Both the position numbers and the translations under genes were made by a program. The notes under the pieces were generated by a model. That model did no database searches. It was not told the origin of the DNA and saw only the letters and a list, made by a program, of their open reading frames with translations. From the NCBI GenBank assembly GCA_963931925.1, contig OZ007582.1:21944224-22008223 (forward strand): DNA of 64,000 nucleotides, written 5' to 3'. The stretch comes from Onchidella celtica. Taxonomy: Eukaryota; Mollusca; Gastropoda; Systellommatophora; Onchidiidae. Below are positions 13,201-28,200 of the stretch, piece by piece. Position 1 is the stretch's first letter, and each line of letters begins with the position of its first letter.

Positions 13201-16200
13201 AAATAACTAAAACATAATTATATCTAGTGGAATCCCTATTGCTGTAATTAATAATCAGATAATACTCTGGTCCCGAATGGACTGTAAAATGCTAGACATG
13301 ATTATCAGCAATACTTACTCATTCTTAACAAGCAATCTCAAAGTTTGGGACAGGAGTGACATCCTGTTTACAATATTACATATGGCAGGAAAGAACTGGG
13401 GCCCATGGACATCTCCGTAAGCAACTTGAATTAGTAAAATATCAAAACTTCCCAACTTTATATTTATTCGTACATTTTTGGTATTGTAGATTTCAAATTT
13501 CTAATCCGTTTCCAGCTATGTATGAATATAAAATCACAGTATTGTAATTAAAATATGATTTACCATGTACGTCACTACATCCTGCATTATAGCAAAATCA
13601 GCTCATTCTGTGACAAATACATCTTATGGCAGAACGGCATCTTCCACTGAATTTATGATATACCATGCATGTCAACCATCACAAAGGAGTTAAAAAAAAA
13701 AAAATCCTGAAGCAATTTACATCAATGTTCACATCTAAACATACCATTGACATCCCCACCAGGTTCACTGACTGGCGCAAGTTCAGTACTGCACTGAGCC
13801 TCAGATTCACAAAGGCAGAGTCTGATGGGTGGGACATATACTGCTGTCACACTTTCAGCATTGGTAGCCAAAAACATTAGGCTCTGAGGGTATTTTTCTG
13901 TTCTAAGTGTGCTCAGATCATCAGTCAGATTCCAAGTGAACATTTTCTTGTCTGAAAAAAAAGTACAAATGAAAGAAAGTTGATCCTTGATCTATCTGCA
14001 GTTTGTTTCTGTGTCTCATTCCTCTTACTTTTCTCTCTTTTTTTTATCTGTTCCCTCTCTCCACCTGATAGATTTTCTATCAGTCTGGAAATAACATCAC
14101 TGCTCTACAGCAATGCTATATGTCAGATTTATGCCAAAAGACAACTGAAAGTGTATTGCATTCCTGAGCATGAGGACCGTCAGACAATATTATAGACATG
14201 ATACAAAAAGAAAATGCCAGTAGGAAAACATAATGATTCAATAGAATCATAATGGCATAAGTCATTACATGACACGAAAAGAAACAGTTTTCTCGTTATG
14301 TCTAAACAAAGTAAAATGCCATGAGTGTACATCAGTGACGATATTCTGAATAAATCATTTATGCCGATATTTTAGAGGATTCTAGATGTGCATAAAGCAA
14401 GACGGATGATGCACAAAGCTCAGCATACTTAAGGGTCACATTTACACTACGTCATCCATCTCACATACTAGTGTATTGATGATTTTGATGGTCGGGAGTA
14501 ATTGCTACCATATGTATATTGTCAAAAAGAGACATTAATATCTTTAAATTAATAGCTTCGAAATAATAACAGAAACATTATTGCCATCCCCATGTCTATA
14601 GATACGAAATCTCTCACTCTCACCAAAATTTTAAAACTCCCTGCTATAAAAAGGGTAAATAGTTGAAACACCAGTAGGCCAGATCAACGATGATTTGAAT
14701 TCCTTAGAGATTGGAATGCTGAGCCCACTGTCAGTGTGATTATCTCACGTGTTACACCTACCCAGTTCAATCTCAGATTGCTGTTTTTTTCTCAGATACT
14801 CTTTCTGACACCCATGGGTTCATAGAAGCTTAGTTTTAAATATTCAAAACTAGTCAAATACTGCAAAATTCAGACATTCTTGTTTTGTGTTTTGCATTGA
14901 TGTGTCCATACTCAAAAAAAGACAGCATTCCTGTTACCTAAAGTGACACCTTTCCTACTGCTGAGACTGCCAGCTATTTCAAACTGCTCAAATGAGGCAT
15001 CATTGACCTCCAAGGTTAACTCGAACACTTTTTTTGTGTCAATGAGTATGGCATCATTCTTGTTGGTGAACTCCAGAGGGCTGCTGTCTAGAGAAGAAAA
15101 CAAACAAGACTTAATGTAAGACAACTGCATGCAGTGCAATCTTGATATTCTTGTCACAATAGGCTTGTTGCCCTGAACCAAATGAGACATTTGGTACAAA
15201 TAAATACAGTAAGTTATTTAACAATGGTGAATGCATGTGTGAGGAAAGAAACAAATATGTGGGTGAATAAATGAAACAAGAGACATGTTAAAAATTTGAA
15301 ACAATCAAATTTAAAGGCCAGGATTAAGTCTTGTGTACTGAATAGACAGCACAGTTTTATGCAGTCTTCAGTTAAAATTTGCAAAATTCAAAAATTCAGG
15401 ATCCGTTCTTATATCCAAATCTTAAACCACTACATACACATGTGTGTGTGTGTGTGTATTTGTGTGTGTGCATGCATGCTATATGCACTCATGCATGCCT
15501 GTGTGTGTGCACGTGGGTTAAAACTGTCTTTCCAAATACACTGAAAATTCAATAATTAAGGCAATTCAAATTGAAATCAATTTGCAGTTTTTTAAACAGG
15601 TCATAATTATTTATTTACATGCAACGATAGACAGAAGGTCAACAGAAATCTTCCCTGAATTCTTTCACAAATACAAACCCAAGTTTCAGGATGACCCGCA
15701 GTAATAATAAATTTATTTTAACCATGACCACATACTAGGCTCTATTTAATGTTTGGGTTCTTTTACATGTCCTCATGGCAGCAGAGTTCTGAATTTTAAG
15801 AAGGAATTTAATTTTGACTCTAAGGTGTGGCTTTTAATTTTACTAAGCTGCAATACAGCATTTCTTGGGCCTGAATGTATACTTCACAAAAGTTGAAAAT
15901 ACCACGTATTATTAAACTAATCTGCACTAAAGAAAATGTACATAATTACAAAAACTGTCTCTTATTCATGTGAAATTTTAGAAAAAACAAAGAAAGGGGA
16001 AAAACTTCAGAAATTTATCAGCAAGAAAGCATGAGAAAAAATGAAAGAAAAAAATGTTCTTGGATTAGTCAGAAAAACAACTCACTCAGGGCTTTCTCCA
16101 TTTCTGTAACGTGTTCAGTTTCCATTCGTACTTGGGTTGCAGAGTCATTGTTTTTGTTAATGAGGTAATCTTGCAAGCAAAAGAGGATGTTTCCACACAA

Positions 16201-19200
16201 GGCTTCAGCCTGATCAGAACAGAAAGAATGTCCATCAGTGTGTCAAATAAGTGATCATCATGTTGACATAATATGTTGCATGTCGCTAGGTGCTAGAGTC
16301 CATTTAGAAATTTGTGCCATTTTCAAGAGCTATAACTTTGCAATCCTGTGGCTGAATGTAATGAAAGTTTATATGTGGACTGTTGGTCTTCATTACCTTA
16401 ATAAGATTTAATTTGCCCTTTGAAAACTAATCTTATTTCATATTTTGCTTCTTTCACAGCTATGTAAAAAATTGCTTCAGGCTTTTAGGATAGATTTTCA
16501 ACAGTTTACGAACAATACTTCACCATTTCCGTTCAAAAAGTGCACATTTCTGTTTATGGACAAGAAACTATGCCCGAATGAGTAATTATGTTTTTAAAAA
16601 ATGACAATAATTGACATTCTCTGCATTAAGTCAGCAATTTTGTATACAGAATTGACATAAACTAGTAATGGTGTGTTTCCTGCAAAAAATGAATTTTTTC
16701 ACAGTTTGTGTACTACTTCAGAAAGATGAAAGAAATCTGCTGTTTTGAAAAATTTCAACTCAGTTGTGGAATTCAAAAATCTTAAGGTCATGGAAAATCT
16801 AAGAATGCATGCAAAAAATTATTGTAAACAAACGATCAGTTTTCAAGAAAACTGCATGAGACTGATGGCACGTTTTTTTCAAACACACTATAATTAAATT
16901 AATCTGTGTTTTTCTCATCTTCATGAAGCCAGAAAACTATGTTAAACAAACAGTACCAGACGATAAACAAAAACCTTGCCAAATCTGGAATCAATCATGA
17001 CCTGATTCCATTTGTAATTTCATCCAGTTTTATTTCTCTCGGAGTTTATTGCATAGTTTTTTGTTTGTTGCTATTGTTGTTTGTTCTTAAAGTACTCTCT
17101 GACATTCATTTTTTCTTTTCTTTTTTTTAAAGCCACCTCGCCACTTATTAGCTTAACTCACTGACGACCAGCCTTTGAATACCTGGCAATTCCCTGTGTA
17201 CCAGCCGTTTTTAGGGTTTACTAAAAAAAATCACTGTGACTTTCCTAATTGACACAGCTATGTAATTTTTTCTATGTTCTTTTATAACATAATCATCATC
17301 ATCATCATCATCATTGCCTTTCTCACCCTGGATCAGGGTATAGGCCACCAACAAACACTTTCCATCCCTCTCTATCATGGGCCAGTCTCTTTACATTATT
17401 CCAAGTCTTTCCGCTTCGTTTCACATCATTTTCTCTGGCTCTTCTCCACGTTCCGCGCGGCCTTCCTCTTGATCTCTTGCCCTGGGGATTCCAATCCAAT
17501 ACCTTCTTCGTAATGCTGTTTCCTGGCCTCCTGAGAGTGTGGCCGATCCATCTCCATCGCCTCCTACCAATTTCCTCTCTGACTGGGCTCTGTCTTGTTC
17601 TTTTCCATACAATTTCATTGCTGACCTTGTCTGTCCATCTGATCTTAAGTAGCTTCCTCAAACATCTGTTGATGAAAACTTGGATTCTCTTTATGCAGGC
17701 CTGGGACGCATTCCAAGTCTCACATCCATACAACAGGACTGACTTCACGTTCGAGTTGAATATCCTCAGCTTTGTTTTTAGAGATATATCCTTGGTTCTC
17801 CAAATCTTGCTTAAGGACGTAAAAGCCGCCTGTGCCTTTCCAATTCGTGCTTTGACTTCTGCCTCTGTTCCTCCCTTATTGTCAATGATACTACCAAGAT
17901 AGCAGAAGGACTCTACATCTTCCAGTGGTTGATCTCCTACTCTGACTTGTGCGCTTGGGGGTGCAACAATTTTTAGGACCTTCGACTTCGCAGGATGTAT
18001 CCTCAATCCAATAGATTCTGAAATTTTGTTTAGAGCTGTAGTCTTTGCTTGCATCTGGTCGTGTGTGTGCGACAGTAGTGCCAAGTCATCTGCAAAATCT
18101 AGATCGTCTAGCTGTGTCCATGGGGTCCATTGTATGCCATTTCTTCCTCCACTGGTGGTTTCTTTCATAAGCCAATCAATCACCAGGACAAACAGAAATG
18201 GGGACAGCAAACAACCCTGCCTAACACCAGTCTTGATATCAAAGCTGTCAGTAAGCTCGCCATCGTGTACGACTCTGCAACTTGTCCCCTCGTACATGCT
18301 CTTGATAAGGTTCACCATCTTCTCTGGGATTCCATAATGTCTCAATATTTTCCACAGTGTTTCTCTATCGATGCTATCAAAGGCCTTCTCGTAGTCAAGG
18401 GAGTTCCACTCTAGCGACTGCTCTACTATGATTCTCAGCGTGGCGATCTGGTCGGTGGTTGATCGATTACTCCTGAAACCAGCTTGCTCCTCACGAAGTT
18501 TTGGGTCTGTTGCATTCTGTATTCGCTTGAGAATAATCCGGTTGAAAACCTTTCCTGGGATGGAGAGAAGTGTGATTCCTCTGTAGTTACTACAATTGCT
18601 GAGGTCCCCTTTTTTTGGAAGCTTCACGAGGTGTCCTTCCTTCCAGTCCTTTGGAAACTTGCCTCCGATCCAAATCCTCGAGAATAGCGAGTGCAGACCC
18701 TCTGCAGCCCCAGCAGCATCTGCCTTCAGCGCCTCTGGTGGGATCTGATCTGGTCCAGCTGCCTTGCCTCGATTTAACTGCTTTATGGCATCATTAATCT
18801 CTGCTTTAGTCGGAGGGTCGCAACTGATCGGTAAATCATTTCTTGCGGGTAGAATGTCGGGTGGGTTGCTTGGTGGAGGTCTGTTCAAGAGGCTGTTAAA
18901 ATGTTCTATCCATCTTTTTTCCTGAGCTTCCTTTCCAAAAATAGCCTTCCTGTTGTAATCCTTGACAGGAACTTCAGGTTTTCCATATTTTCCAGCAAGA
19001 GTCTTTGTAGTCTGGTAGAGGATCCTCATGTGTCCTCCTGTTGCTGCCTTCTCTGCTTTCTCTGCTAACATTCCTATGAACTCCTCTTTGTCTTTTTTAA
19101 TTGATTTTTTGACCTCTTTAGCTGATGCTCGGTACTCTTCCTGGTTACCAACTCTTGAGCTTCTTGTACGACTTGCATTTACCTGTTCTTTTAGGTCTCT

Positions 19201-22200
19201 TCTTATCCTTATCAAGTCCAGTGATTTTTGACTGATCCATTCCTTGTGTTCCACTTTCTTTTCCCCAAGAACATCCTGGCATGTCGATGTAAATACTCCT
19301 TTTACCTTAGCCCAGTGAGTCTCCAAATCTACTGTCTCTTCGAGGTCAACAAGGGGTTTGAATCTATTCCTCAGTGTCAGCTGGAACTCTTCCTTCTTGT
19401 CTCCATCCAGAAGGCTCACTTGAAACTTTCTCCTCTTTGTTCCTGCTCTGGTACCTTGTTTCTTGAGGCGGAGTTTGAGTTTTGCCAGCAGCATGTGATG
19501 GTCAGATCCAACATCAGCTCCTCTCTGTACTATGACATCCTCCAGTGAGCGTCTGAATCGTCGGGTGATGCAAAAGTGGTCAATCTGGTTTTCAGTTACT
19601 CCATCCGGTGAAATCCAAGTGGCCTTATGGATCCTCTTGTGTGGGAATACTGAACCTCCAATCACATAGCTGTTAAATGCGCAGAAACTTGCAAACCGCT
19701 CTCCATTCTCATTCATTTGTCCCAAACCATTGCACCCCATAATGTCCTCATACCCTGTATTGTCCTGTCCTATCTTGGCATTGGCGTCTCCCATTATAAT
19801 GTTCACATCTTTTCTTGGCAATGTGTCAACTATTTCCTGAAGCTGGTTGTAGAAATCGTCCTTGTCCTCATCGGTTGCTTCATTTGTTGGGGCGTATATC
19901 TGCACAATGTTCATGTTGATGTTCTTGTTCTTTGTAGTAAATGATGCCAATATAATTCTCCTTCCGTGGGGTTCCCATCCCCTCAGTGACCTCTGGGCGG
20001 GCTTGCTCAAGATGATCGCTACTCCTTCTGTATGCTTTTTGTCCTCCCTTCCAGAATACAAAATCTTTTCCCCAGAATTAAGTTGTTTCAGTCCGGACTG
20101 TATCCAGCGGGTCTCGCTAACTCCAAGTATGTGCAGTCTGTATCGCCTCATCTCCATTGTAACCTGGGCACTCTTTCCTGCTTCATACATGGAGCGGACA
20201 TTCCACGACGCAATCCGGAGTGACTTGTTTGATGAAGGAGCAGTCAGGCCAGTGGAGTCCTTTCGGCTTTGTCCATTGTCCTTCATTGAATCTACAGGTG
20301 CAGATGCTCCCCCTTCTCCCAAGATAAAAGACTGATTTAAAGTATTTGCTTGTGTTTCTGTAACTGGTTTATTTTTACAGGGTGGGTAGTTGGCCCACCG
20401 CCAACTGGCTCTTCTCGGGAGACCAGGACCTTTGCACCTTTAGTCGCCTCTTACGACACGCAGTATCACGTCAGATGTATTCTTTGCTGTCCCTCTTCTG
20501 CAAGAGGGCCCCGCATCTGCACGGGCGGAGATTTATAACATAATACACTTGATAAAAAGGACCATACGCTTAGCGCACGTTATCTTAATTAGCTTTCCCT
20601 TTACTTTTCCCCCTAACTACACCTTTTGCAATCAGTGGTGGAGTTGACACTGGTTTTTTTAATCAGGTCTAGGTTCATATATTATTCTGGATCTACAACA
20701 TTATCATCATCGTCAATATCTAGATCTGTGTCTGAATTTGAATGAGGATCACCACAGAAATCATCGAACAAGTTACATGCAGCCATCTTGCAGATTTTTG
20801 TATGAAAAATGGTAGTAGTTAAGCAGTCGTAAAATATTCAGTGTATTCCAACTGTACGTCACATTACAACTTCCCAAAATTCTTATATATGCCAAATGGC
20901 GCTACTAACTATATCTGGTTCTTTTACCGCAATAGCTGCAGCAGTAACATGAGAAAAAATTACGGAAAGTGAAAACAGCAGCGCTTGCGGGCAAAGTAAA
21001 CAGGGAATTTCCAGGCCAAGTTAGTTGAGAAAGTCTATTTGTATTAGTTAGACTGAATAAATTTTAGTAAAAAAAAAAAAAAATACTATCCAAAATTATC
21101 ATAATGCTATGTTAATCAGACTTGGTTCTTGTGGCCAAAAAAATAATATATAATATATATCTGCTCTAGCTGATGGTGCTATGGTGTTATCTACTTACCA
21201 CTCCCCTTTCATCTCCAATGGCAGATAATACTTCCTCTGTCATGTGAGGGATAATACGTGGTGAAAACCCTGTGTCTACATTGATTTCCTCAAAGCTGGT
21301 GTTTGATGGTTTAAGGTAGTCAAACAATGTTGCTGTTTTATTCACTCTCCCTGATTTGAAAATACACAAAAAAAAAAAGCTCAAACAGATGACATATGGA
21401 CCGAAAACAAATTTGAAACCCTTAAGATTGCCCGACTATTGGAGATCTTCAGAGGAAAAGGACACATGTCAACAAGCCCTTCAGTGCTTCTTACATTCTT
21501 TTGGGGTGAACCACACCTACAAAATGAATCTCGGTGTTTTCTTGCACTCTTAAGGTAGTTTAATTGTATTTGAACCTCTGAATCCTGGACAAATGTTTCT
21601 GTTACTTTAAGATTAAATGAGAAAAATAAATGAAAATGAGAAAGCATTACATAAGTAAATCTTGCTGCTAGTGTGGTTGCACTCTAAAACTGAAGCTGAC
21701 ACACCTACAAAACAATATGTTGGGCTACCCTAAAATTGCATTAAACTTGTAGGACCCCAGAGTATATCTTAATGGTCTTCAATAAAGGAAGGGTTTTTGT
21801 AGGAATGATCAGAACCCATGCCCGGAAAATTGAATTTCTTGTACTGAAGAGTGCCTCATTCTTGCATTTTAATCATTTGGAAACTGTCTCGACAGAAGTA
21901 CTTCCTAAGTAACAAGGAATGCCCTTTTATTGGCATATTTCTGACTCTATGCTATCTGTCCTCCCACCTAAATATTGTGGCAGAACACCTAGACATGACC
22001 TGCGCCTGTAAAGAACTGAAGCACTTGTTTGGCAGGGATTCTCTTCCCTTGTAGATCTCCGTGGTCTTGCACTTCCAGGAGTATCAATTTCTATGAGTAC
22101 TCCCACTTTACGACATTAGAGGTTTTAATGTCTTTCATATCATTATCCCAGTTGATGTCATTATCTTTATCATTTCACTTTTCACTAGATTCTCAGCTGA

Positions 22201-25200
22201 AATGAGCTTCAGTATTACATTCTTACAATCACTCCCAAAGCCAAAGAAAATGTTCACCTGCACTACTCTATCTATTCATATTGCCTAACTTTTGCTTCAT
22301 GTTTCCCTCTGCATAATTTTAACCACAGAATAACTACAGCTGGCAGATTTTAAGGCTGCATGAAGTATTGGTTACACCTATTGTTAGGGGACCGCAAATC
22401 TGATTACACGAGTGAACAGAGAAAACACAGAGTCGTGTTCACTGTTCATCTTCAATTTACTGTGCATAAAACCAAAGATACTAGACTGATAAGATCAGAC
22501 ACTCCCTTCTTCGGGCCTCTTAAAGTACCGTTTACATCCAGTCACGGGCACCGCCCACTCTCAGCGCGCAGAGTCAGCAACACTGATCGGTTTCACTTCT
22601 AGAGGCAGTTCCACCGTCAAAATATTTTTAAAATATGTAGTACATAATTATTAATGAATTTTTCTATAAAGCAAAGCTAGAAAGGGCAGGTGAAGGAAGG
22701 AAAAAGAGAGAGAAACAGATTTTCATGAGATGGCATATGCATAAATCTAGAAATATGCGTGCGGCTTCCCCAGCCTCTCTCGCGACAAGTAATTTTTAGC
22801 CTACTGATTGTGCCTGAGACTCGGCTGTTGTTTGTACTGCTATGCATCTCTGGTGCAACAGTTCATGTGGTTCTCGACGATGGTGTATTTTCCGTGAATT
22901 TGGAGAAGAAAAAGAAGAGGAGGAAGAAGAAGAAGAATGAAAATCCAAGGTTAGTCTGTTATTGTTAAAGGAAAGTCCTTAAACGTTTTCAAAACCCTTC
23001 ACAGTTCTCGCTATTGTTAACGCTCACCCTCCATTGGGGCGGCTGTCCGGTCAGTGACCTTACTCACGGAGAATCTTATCTGGGGTCACTGACCCTTGCC
23101 GATATACGATGACCACACTACCGCTGTCCACATGGTTCGGTTTGTACTTGATCGCTATGAAAACATTCGCTGTTTTGCCTCATCACGCTTGATAATGAAT
23201 TAACCAGCAAAACCTTAGTCTGTCAGTCTCTAACCAATGATCTGACTTATGATTCCAAACTGAAAGCTGTAGTTTTTGTGAGAACGAAGCATGATAACTA
23301 GCCACGCCCTCCCAAGCCCTACACAAATTGTATCATCCTGATTGACACATACTAATAAACCAATGTGGGCATTTGGGGCAAAGATCATTTCAGAGCTTGT
23401 TTCTGATTGGTTCTTAGATACAGACAACTCCAGATGGTAGTCAGCTGGTGAGAAAATGAGATAATATTGCAAATTTGTTGAGCAACATGTCGATGTTACA
23501 TCTTTTGATAGTGTGGGGAGAGCCTTTGAAAGCTTAGCCTTTGTGATTCCGACCAGTGGTTCACATGTCCATTTCACAATACCTTTGATTTAGAAGAGAT
23601 ACAGTGAACAATAAGACAGTGGTTACGTCTCAAAAAGGTCAGTGACCCAACGCATGAAAATACAGCTAGCGCATGGCGCGGTCAGCTTGACCTTGCCGAC
23701 TAAACCCACCCGAGCAGAGTGAACGCTTGGGAGGTTGATACCGACATTCGACGCCCTGCGCAGCGTGAGGGTTAACTTTCTTACTTGCATTTGCTGCTGG
23801 GAGACAGGGTGCATGTGTTATGTCATCCAGCCTCGGTCCCATGTTATTCTAAAAATAAACTAGATCTATCTTTGGTATGATGGTAAATTAATGAAACGAT
23901 TGTGACATTGCTACCAGAGGTTTCCTACAATGAACTACTTTATAATTACAAAGTAAGAGACTTCCAGCAAGGTCTAGGGCGAGAGCTGAACATTGAACAA
24001 AACTCAGCATTTTCTCTATTTGGCTTGGTAAAAAAAATGCCGTTATTTACATCTCTCACGCTGACGCCACTAGGTGGCGCTGCCAAACCGATACACGCGA
24101 AAACCCGAGCTGTCTCATCTTGTCACTCGTGTATCTTTGTAAAACCACAGCTCCCCAATAATAGTCACGGGTGATATAATATAGTGACTTCTTCAAGTGC
24201 TTGACTGCACTCTTTATGAAAGGCTGCAATGGTGAAGCTTACAGGATTCTGCAAAATCATTCACAGCCTGCCCGTCAACTGTTCCCGTCTTTGAAACGAC
24301 ATCATTGTTCTTATCTCCATCAAAATTTCCCATTAAACCTTCTACATGGTCAACCTCTGGCGTCTTCGTCCATAAAACAGTATGCTGCAAAATGGTATCC
24401 TTGTGGGAAATCTGAGATATAGAGACAGACAAGAAAAATGTGCCAGTATCTGGGGACTCCAGCAGTCAACAGTTTTTTCTTAAATTCAGAATTATTTTTA
24501 TTGACTCATTCTGAACCATACAAATATACATGACCAAACAAGTGACATTTCTTAGTCCCTGTTTATGATCCCCTTTCTGTCCTTTATTTAATTTTTCTTT
24601 TTTTCAGAATTAACACCCGCATGGGCAGACCAACAGAACTGAAGAGATCAAATCTGTGCCCAAGGGTATAAAAGAGAAAATGAACAAAACTGAAATACAC
24701 TTGGATAAAATGGCATACATGGAACCCTTTCATCATAGTTGTGATGCTGTGAAATGCAAGATTCATGGTAGACAAGAGATCAATGAAAAAAATTAAAGTT
24801 TTAAAACTGTCATAGATTATGATTGTGTCTTGCTTACATACTCATGGCACCCTGTCATCATGATTTTTATTGTCTGTCATCCGAGCCAACCCTTCCACAC
24901 TTTAAAAAAAAATTTTAACTCTGTTTCTATCATTCCACAATATTTTTAACTGTTTGATTGCACTGTGGATATATACTGTACATCTTAAAATTGATATTGC
25001 GAGTGTGATATTGACATACACTTCATGTCCTTCCAAAATCATGTTTTAGTGTATGTCCATGCACTTTACAAATTTTTTCAGCATGTGGCAGAAAATTGTG
25101 AAATGTTTACAGATTTATAAAAGACCCCCCCCCCCCCCTCCTTTTCTTTAAATTTCATTATCAAACAATATTTTTACCTTAACCATTAAATAAGAATGCA

Positions 25201-28200
25201 GAAAAAAGGAGATTTCTGCAGCGCTTTTGTTAATGTGAAACTGGTCAGCAGGCAGCTCTACCCCTGCTGTCCAGTCTCCTTCCAGGACAGCGCCACTGAG
25301 GTAAAACTGGTAACTGGTGATGTTCTCTGCAGGCTGTGGAAAGAAACATAGAATATTTTTGTTCTTTGCTAGTCAGAGATCTCCTTATTATGAACTCTTG
25401 AGGTTACGCTGTTGCTGTAAAAGTGACGGTCAATGATTCTAAGTGAATGTGACCAATTTAACTTCTAATGAAACTCAGTTTGTTTTTTGATATTTTGTTT
25501 CAGTGCCATACTTCTCAATAAAGACAATATACAGGGCCATTCATTCCAAATATCATCACAATATTAGGTGTCATACCTGAAACTCATAATCCAAAAAGTG
25601 GATATTTTTTCTTAATGGGCATGTTGGCACAGTGTAACAGCCACTTTGTGCCTTTCACAGCTTTGGGGTACAAACTTTTAATTAAGAATTTTCTGTTTCT
25701 TTGCTTCTCTCTTTATGTCTCAAGTGTCAAAAATGATGTATGCCATTAACGTAGAGCAGTGACGATGTGTACTGTTTTCACAAGTCTTAATTCTGGTGCT
25801 GGCAGAGAGTTAAATTGAAGTTCTTACCCTTAGTGCATAAGCTATGAAGCCTGTAGTGTTAGTCTTATTATCCAGCATAGTTCTCCCCTGCAGCTCCAAA
25901 TGTCTGTAATAGTTGAGAAACATGTAAGTCACAAGGCTTCTGCTGCACAGCATCACATTCACAGCACTTAAAGAGTATGATTCAAAATAAAAATACCTAT
26001 TTATGTATTCTTAAAGTAATATCACCAAGACATCTTCCCACCACAATTTCTAAATATACTTTTAGCGACTGATTTCCTATATTATGTCATATTATAGAGA
26101 GAGAAACACTTGGGCTAAAATCACATTTGTGACCAAGACCTTCATTTGTATTTAACTGTACTTTTTTAACATATTAAAGATAACATTATTTTTTATAAAG
26201 TTCAGAATTATAATTGAGGAAGATTTTTCTCAACAACAAAAATCACAAAAATAATATGAGAAAATAATATGCCTGTTGAATGCTACTTCTGACAATGACT
26301 AAACATCCTTGAATGGACATGTAACTGTACGTCTATTACAAATGGACTCACCCCGCCCTGAATAAAACATATTCACCCTGTCCAGCAAATGTATACATGT
26401 CTTTGTCAAATGTTGTAATATGAGGGTCTCCAAAACCTGCAGCTGTTGACAAATATACCGCATATCAGTGGTTATTCATATTCTTTATTACATGACTAAT
26501 CCCAGATTTTTTGTTGTTGTTGCTCTTTCCTTTAAGATGGGAATGGACGCTGAATTTGATCACAAATGTTGTAAATGGTCTGCTATCTTAAAATGGTATC
26601 AAGCCAGTTTTAATTATTTCTGTATCTAATGTTGGCATTGGCTTCATCAAAAAAAAAATAAATAAATAAATACATGTAGTATAATAATTTTTTTAAAAAC
26701 CACTCGTGCCAGCCTATAATACAAACTTTAGTCAAGCCTGCAGACTTTATTTGGCAATGTATGTTGCTGAAATTTTGCACAAAAACAAAAAAAACAATTT
26801 GGACTAATCGCTTTTGCCGTCAAATACATGTTCCCTTTTTCTTTTTTGACAAACGAAGCCTTTGAAATTATCTTAATTGCGCCACTAACTTACTGTCTCC
26901 GATCAATTTTTTTCACAAGCCCATGACCTGTGACGTCAAAACTTCCTTCCACTAGACTGTTCATGCTGAGTGGACACGCTTTTGTGAACACACATCAGGC
27001 CCACTTTCTTTCATTTGTTACAGAACAGACTACACCATCCTGACACCACACCCTTTAATGGTAAGGACAAAGGGGGAGGGGTACAAACTTAACATTTTTG
27101 CTCCCATTTCTTTGTCTGAAGTGGTGGCTTTTATCACTTATTGTTTGCAGAGCGAGACGCTGGCGGGGTGTGCAGGACATTGACATGCTCAGGGAATGCA
27201 TTAAGACTTTTCTAAAAGCAAGCAAACAATGGCCCAAAATGTTTAAAAAGGAACGTGCAAAATGAAGGAGATCCATTATGATCACTCGGAATTGAAACTA
27301 ATAAACAGTTTATCCCAGGCAATGCCGGGATCACCACTAGTAAGTAAATAAATAAAATTTAACATTAAATAATTTAATATTCCACTCACCAATTACAGGT
27401 GGAACATAACTGCTACAGTTTGATACTTCCAAGTTTTCAAAGAACCAGTTACACATTTGATTGTGAGGAGCGTTGCAGCAAAGAGAATAAACATTTGTGA
27501 GTCTGGAGCCATCACTCTCTAAAACTGGAAGCCTGTCCGCTGTTAACTCCTTGGACAGGACGCCATTGCTAGAAAGTAACAAATACAAACTCATTAAAAA
27601 CAGGCACATTGCATCAGGATAACCAGTCTTCGCAGACAAAAATTTCATCACATTTATACTTCTCTGGTTTGAGTTTGAGTTTAGATTTAATATGTCAGCA
27701 CAAAAACAGCAATTTAGTGTATTTCACAGTTTTGGGGTACAAACTTTTAGTTAAAAATTTTCTGGTGTTTTTTTTTTTGTGTATAAAATGTATACAAAGG
27801 TATCTGCATGTCATGAAAACAAAGAGATGTACCCAGATATAGCAGAGTAAAGCTGGACACAAAGTATCTCTACAGTTGACATGTTTTGTACCTGAAGATT
27901 GTGAATCTTCAAAATGGTCTGCTGTCTTCCTTAAACCCTTCACTGCTCTGTTGATATACATGTCCTAGAGTCGACAATGCATATGTGCACTGTGGACGTA
28001 CGTTCAATGTCCTAACATTGATGGAGAGGGTGCTCTTGTCAGCACAGGGCAGGGGAAAACATGTAACAGTGAACGGTTACGAAGAGAGACCTAAAAGATA
28101 ACTATTCAAGTTAAACTCACGTATCATAGCAGCAAGATTGTTTTATTCCACTGGAATAGAAGCGAGAATTGTAACACTTCAGCGCATTCATCATAAACCA

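Larger units (their letters stand above)
17294..20531 (-). mobile_element. Near full-length LINE (RTE-like, single ORF), copy 1, with 13-bp TSD
   Basis: A 3.24-kb insertion in the intron between exons 17 and 16, same orientation as the host gene. It has a ~200-nt 5' leader with two adjacent GC-rich hairpins, one 999-codon ORF, an almost absent 3' UTR and an (ATG)n tail at 17293-17316. It is bounded by exact 13-bp duplications (17281-17293 and 20532-20544). The single ORF, short 3' UTR and trinucleotide tail resemble RTE-group LINEs. Clade assignment by eye is tentative. The copy at 44188-46129 is nearly identical. Confidence 0.92.

Noticed and set aside
17477-20335. Many plus-strand ORFs opposite the LINE
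   Set aside because: Antisense shadows of the LINE coding frame. The same ORFs reappear opposite the second copy at 44254-46074.
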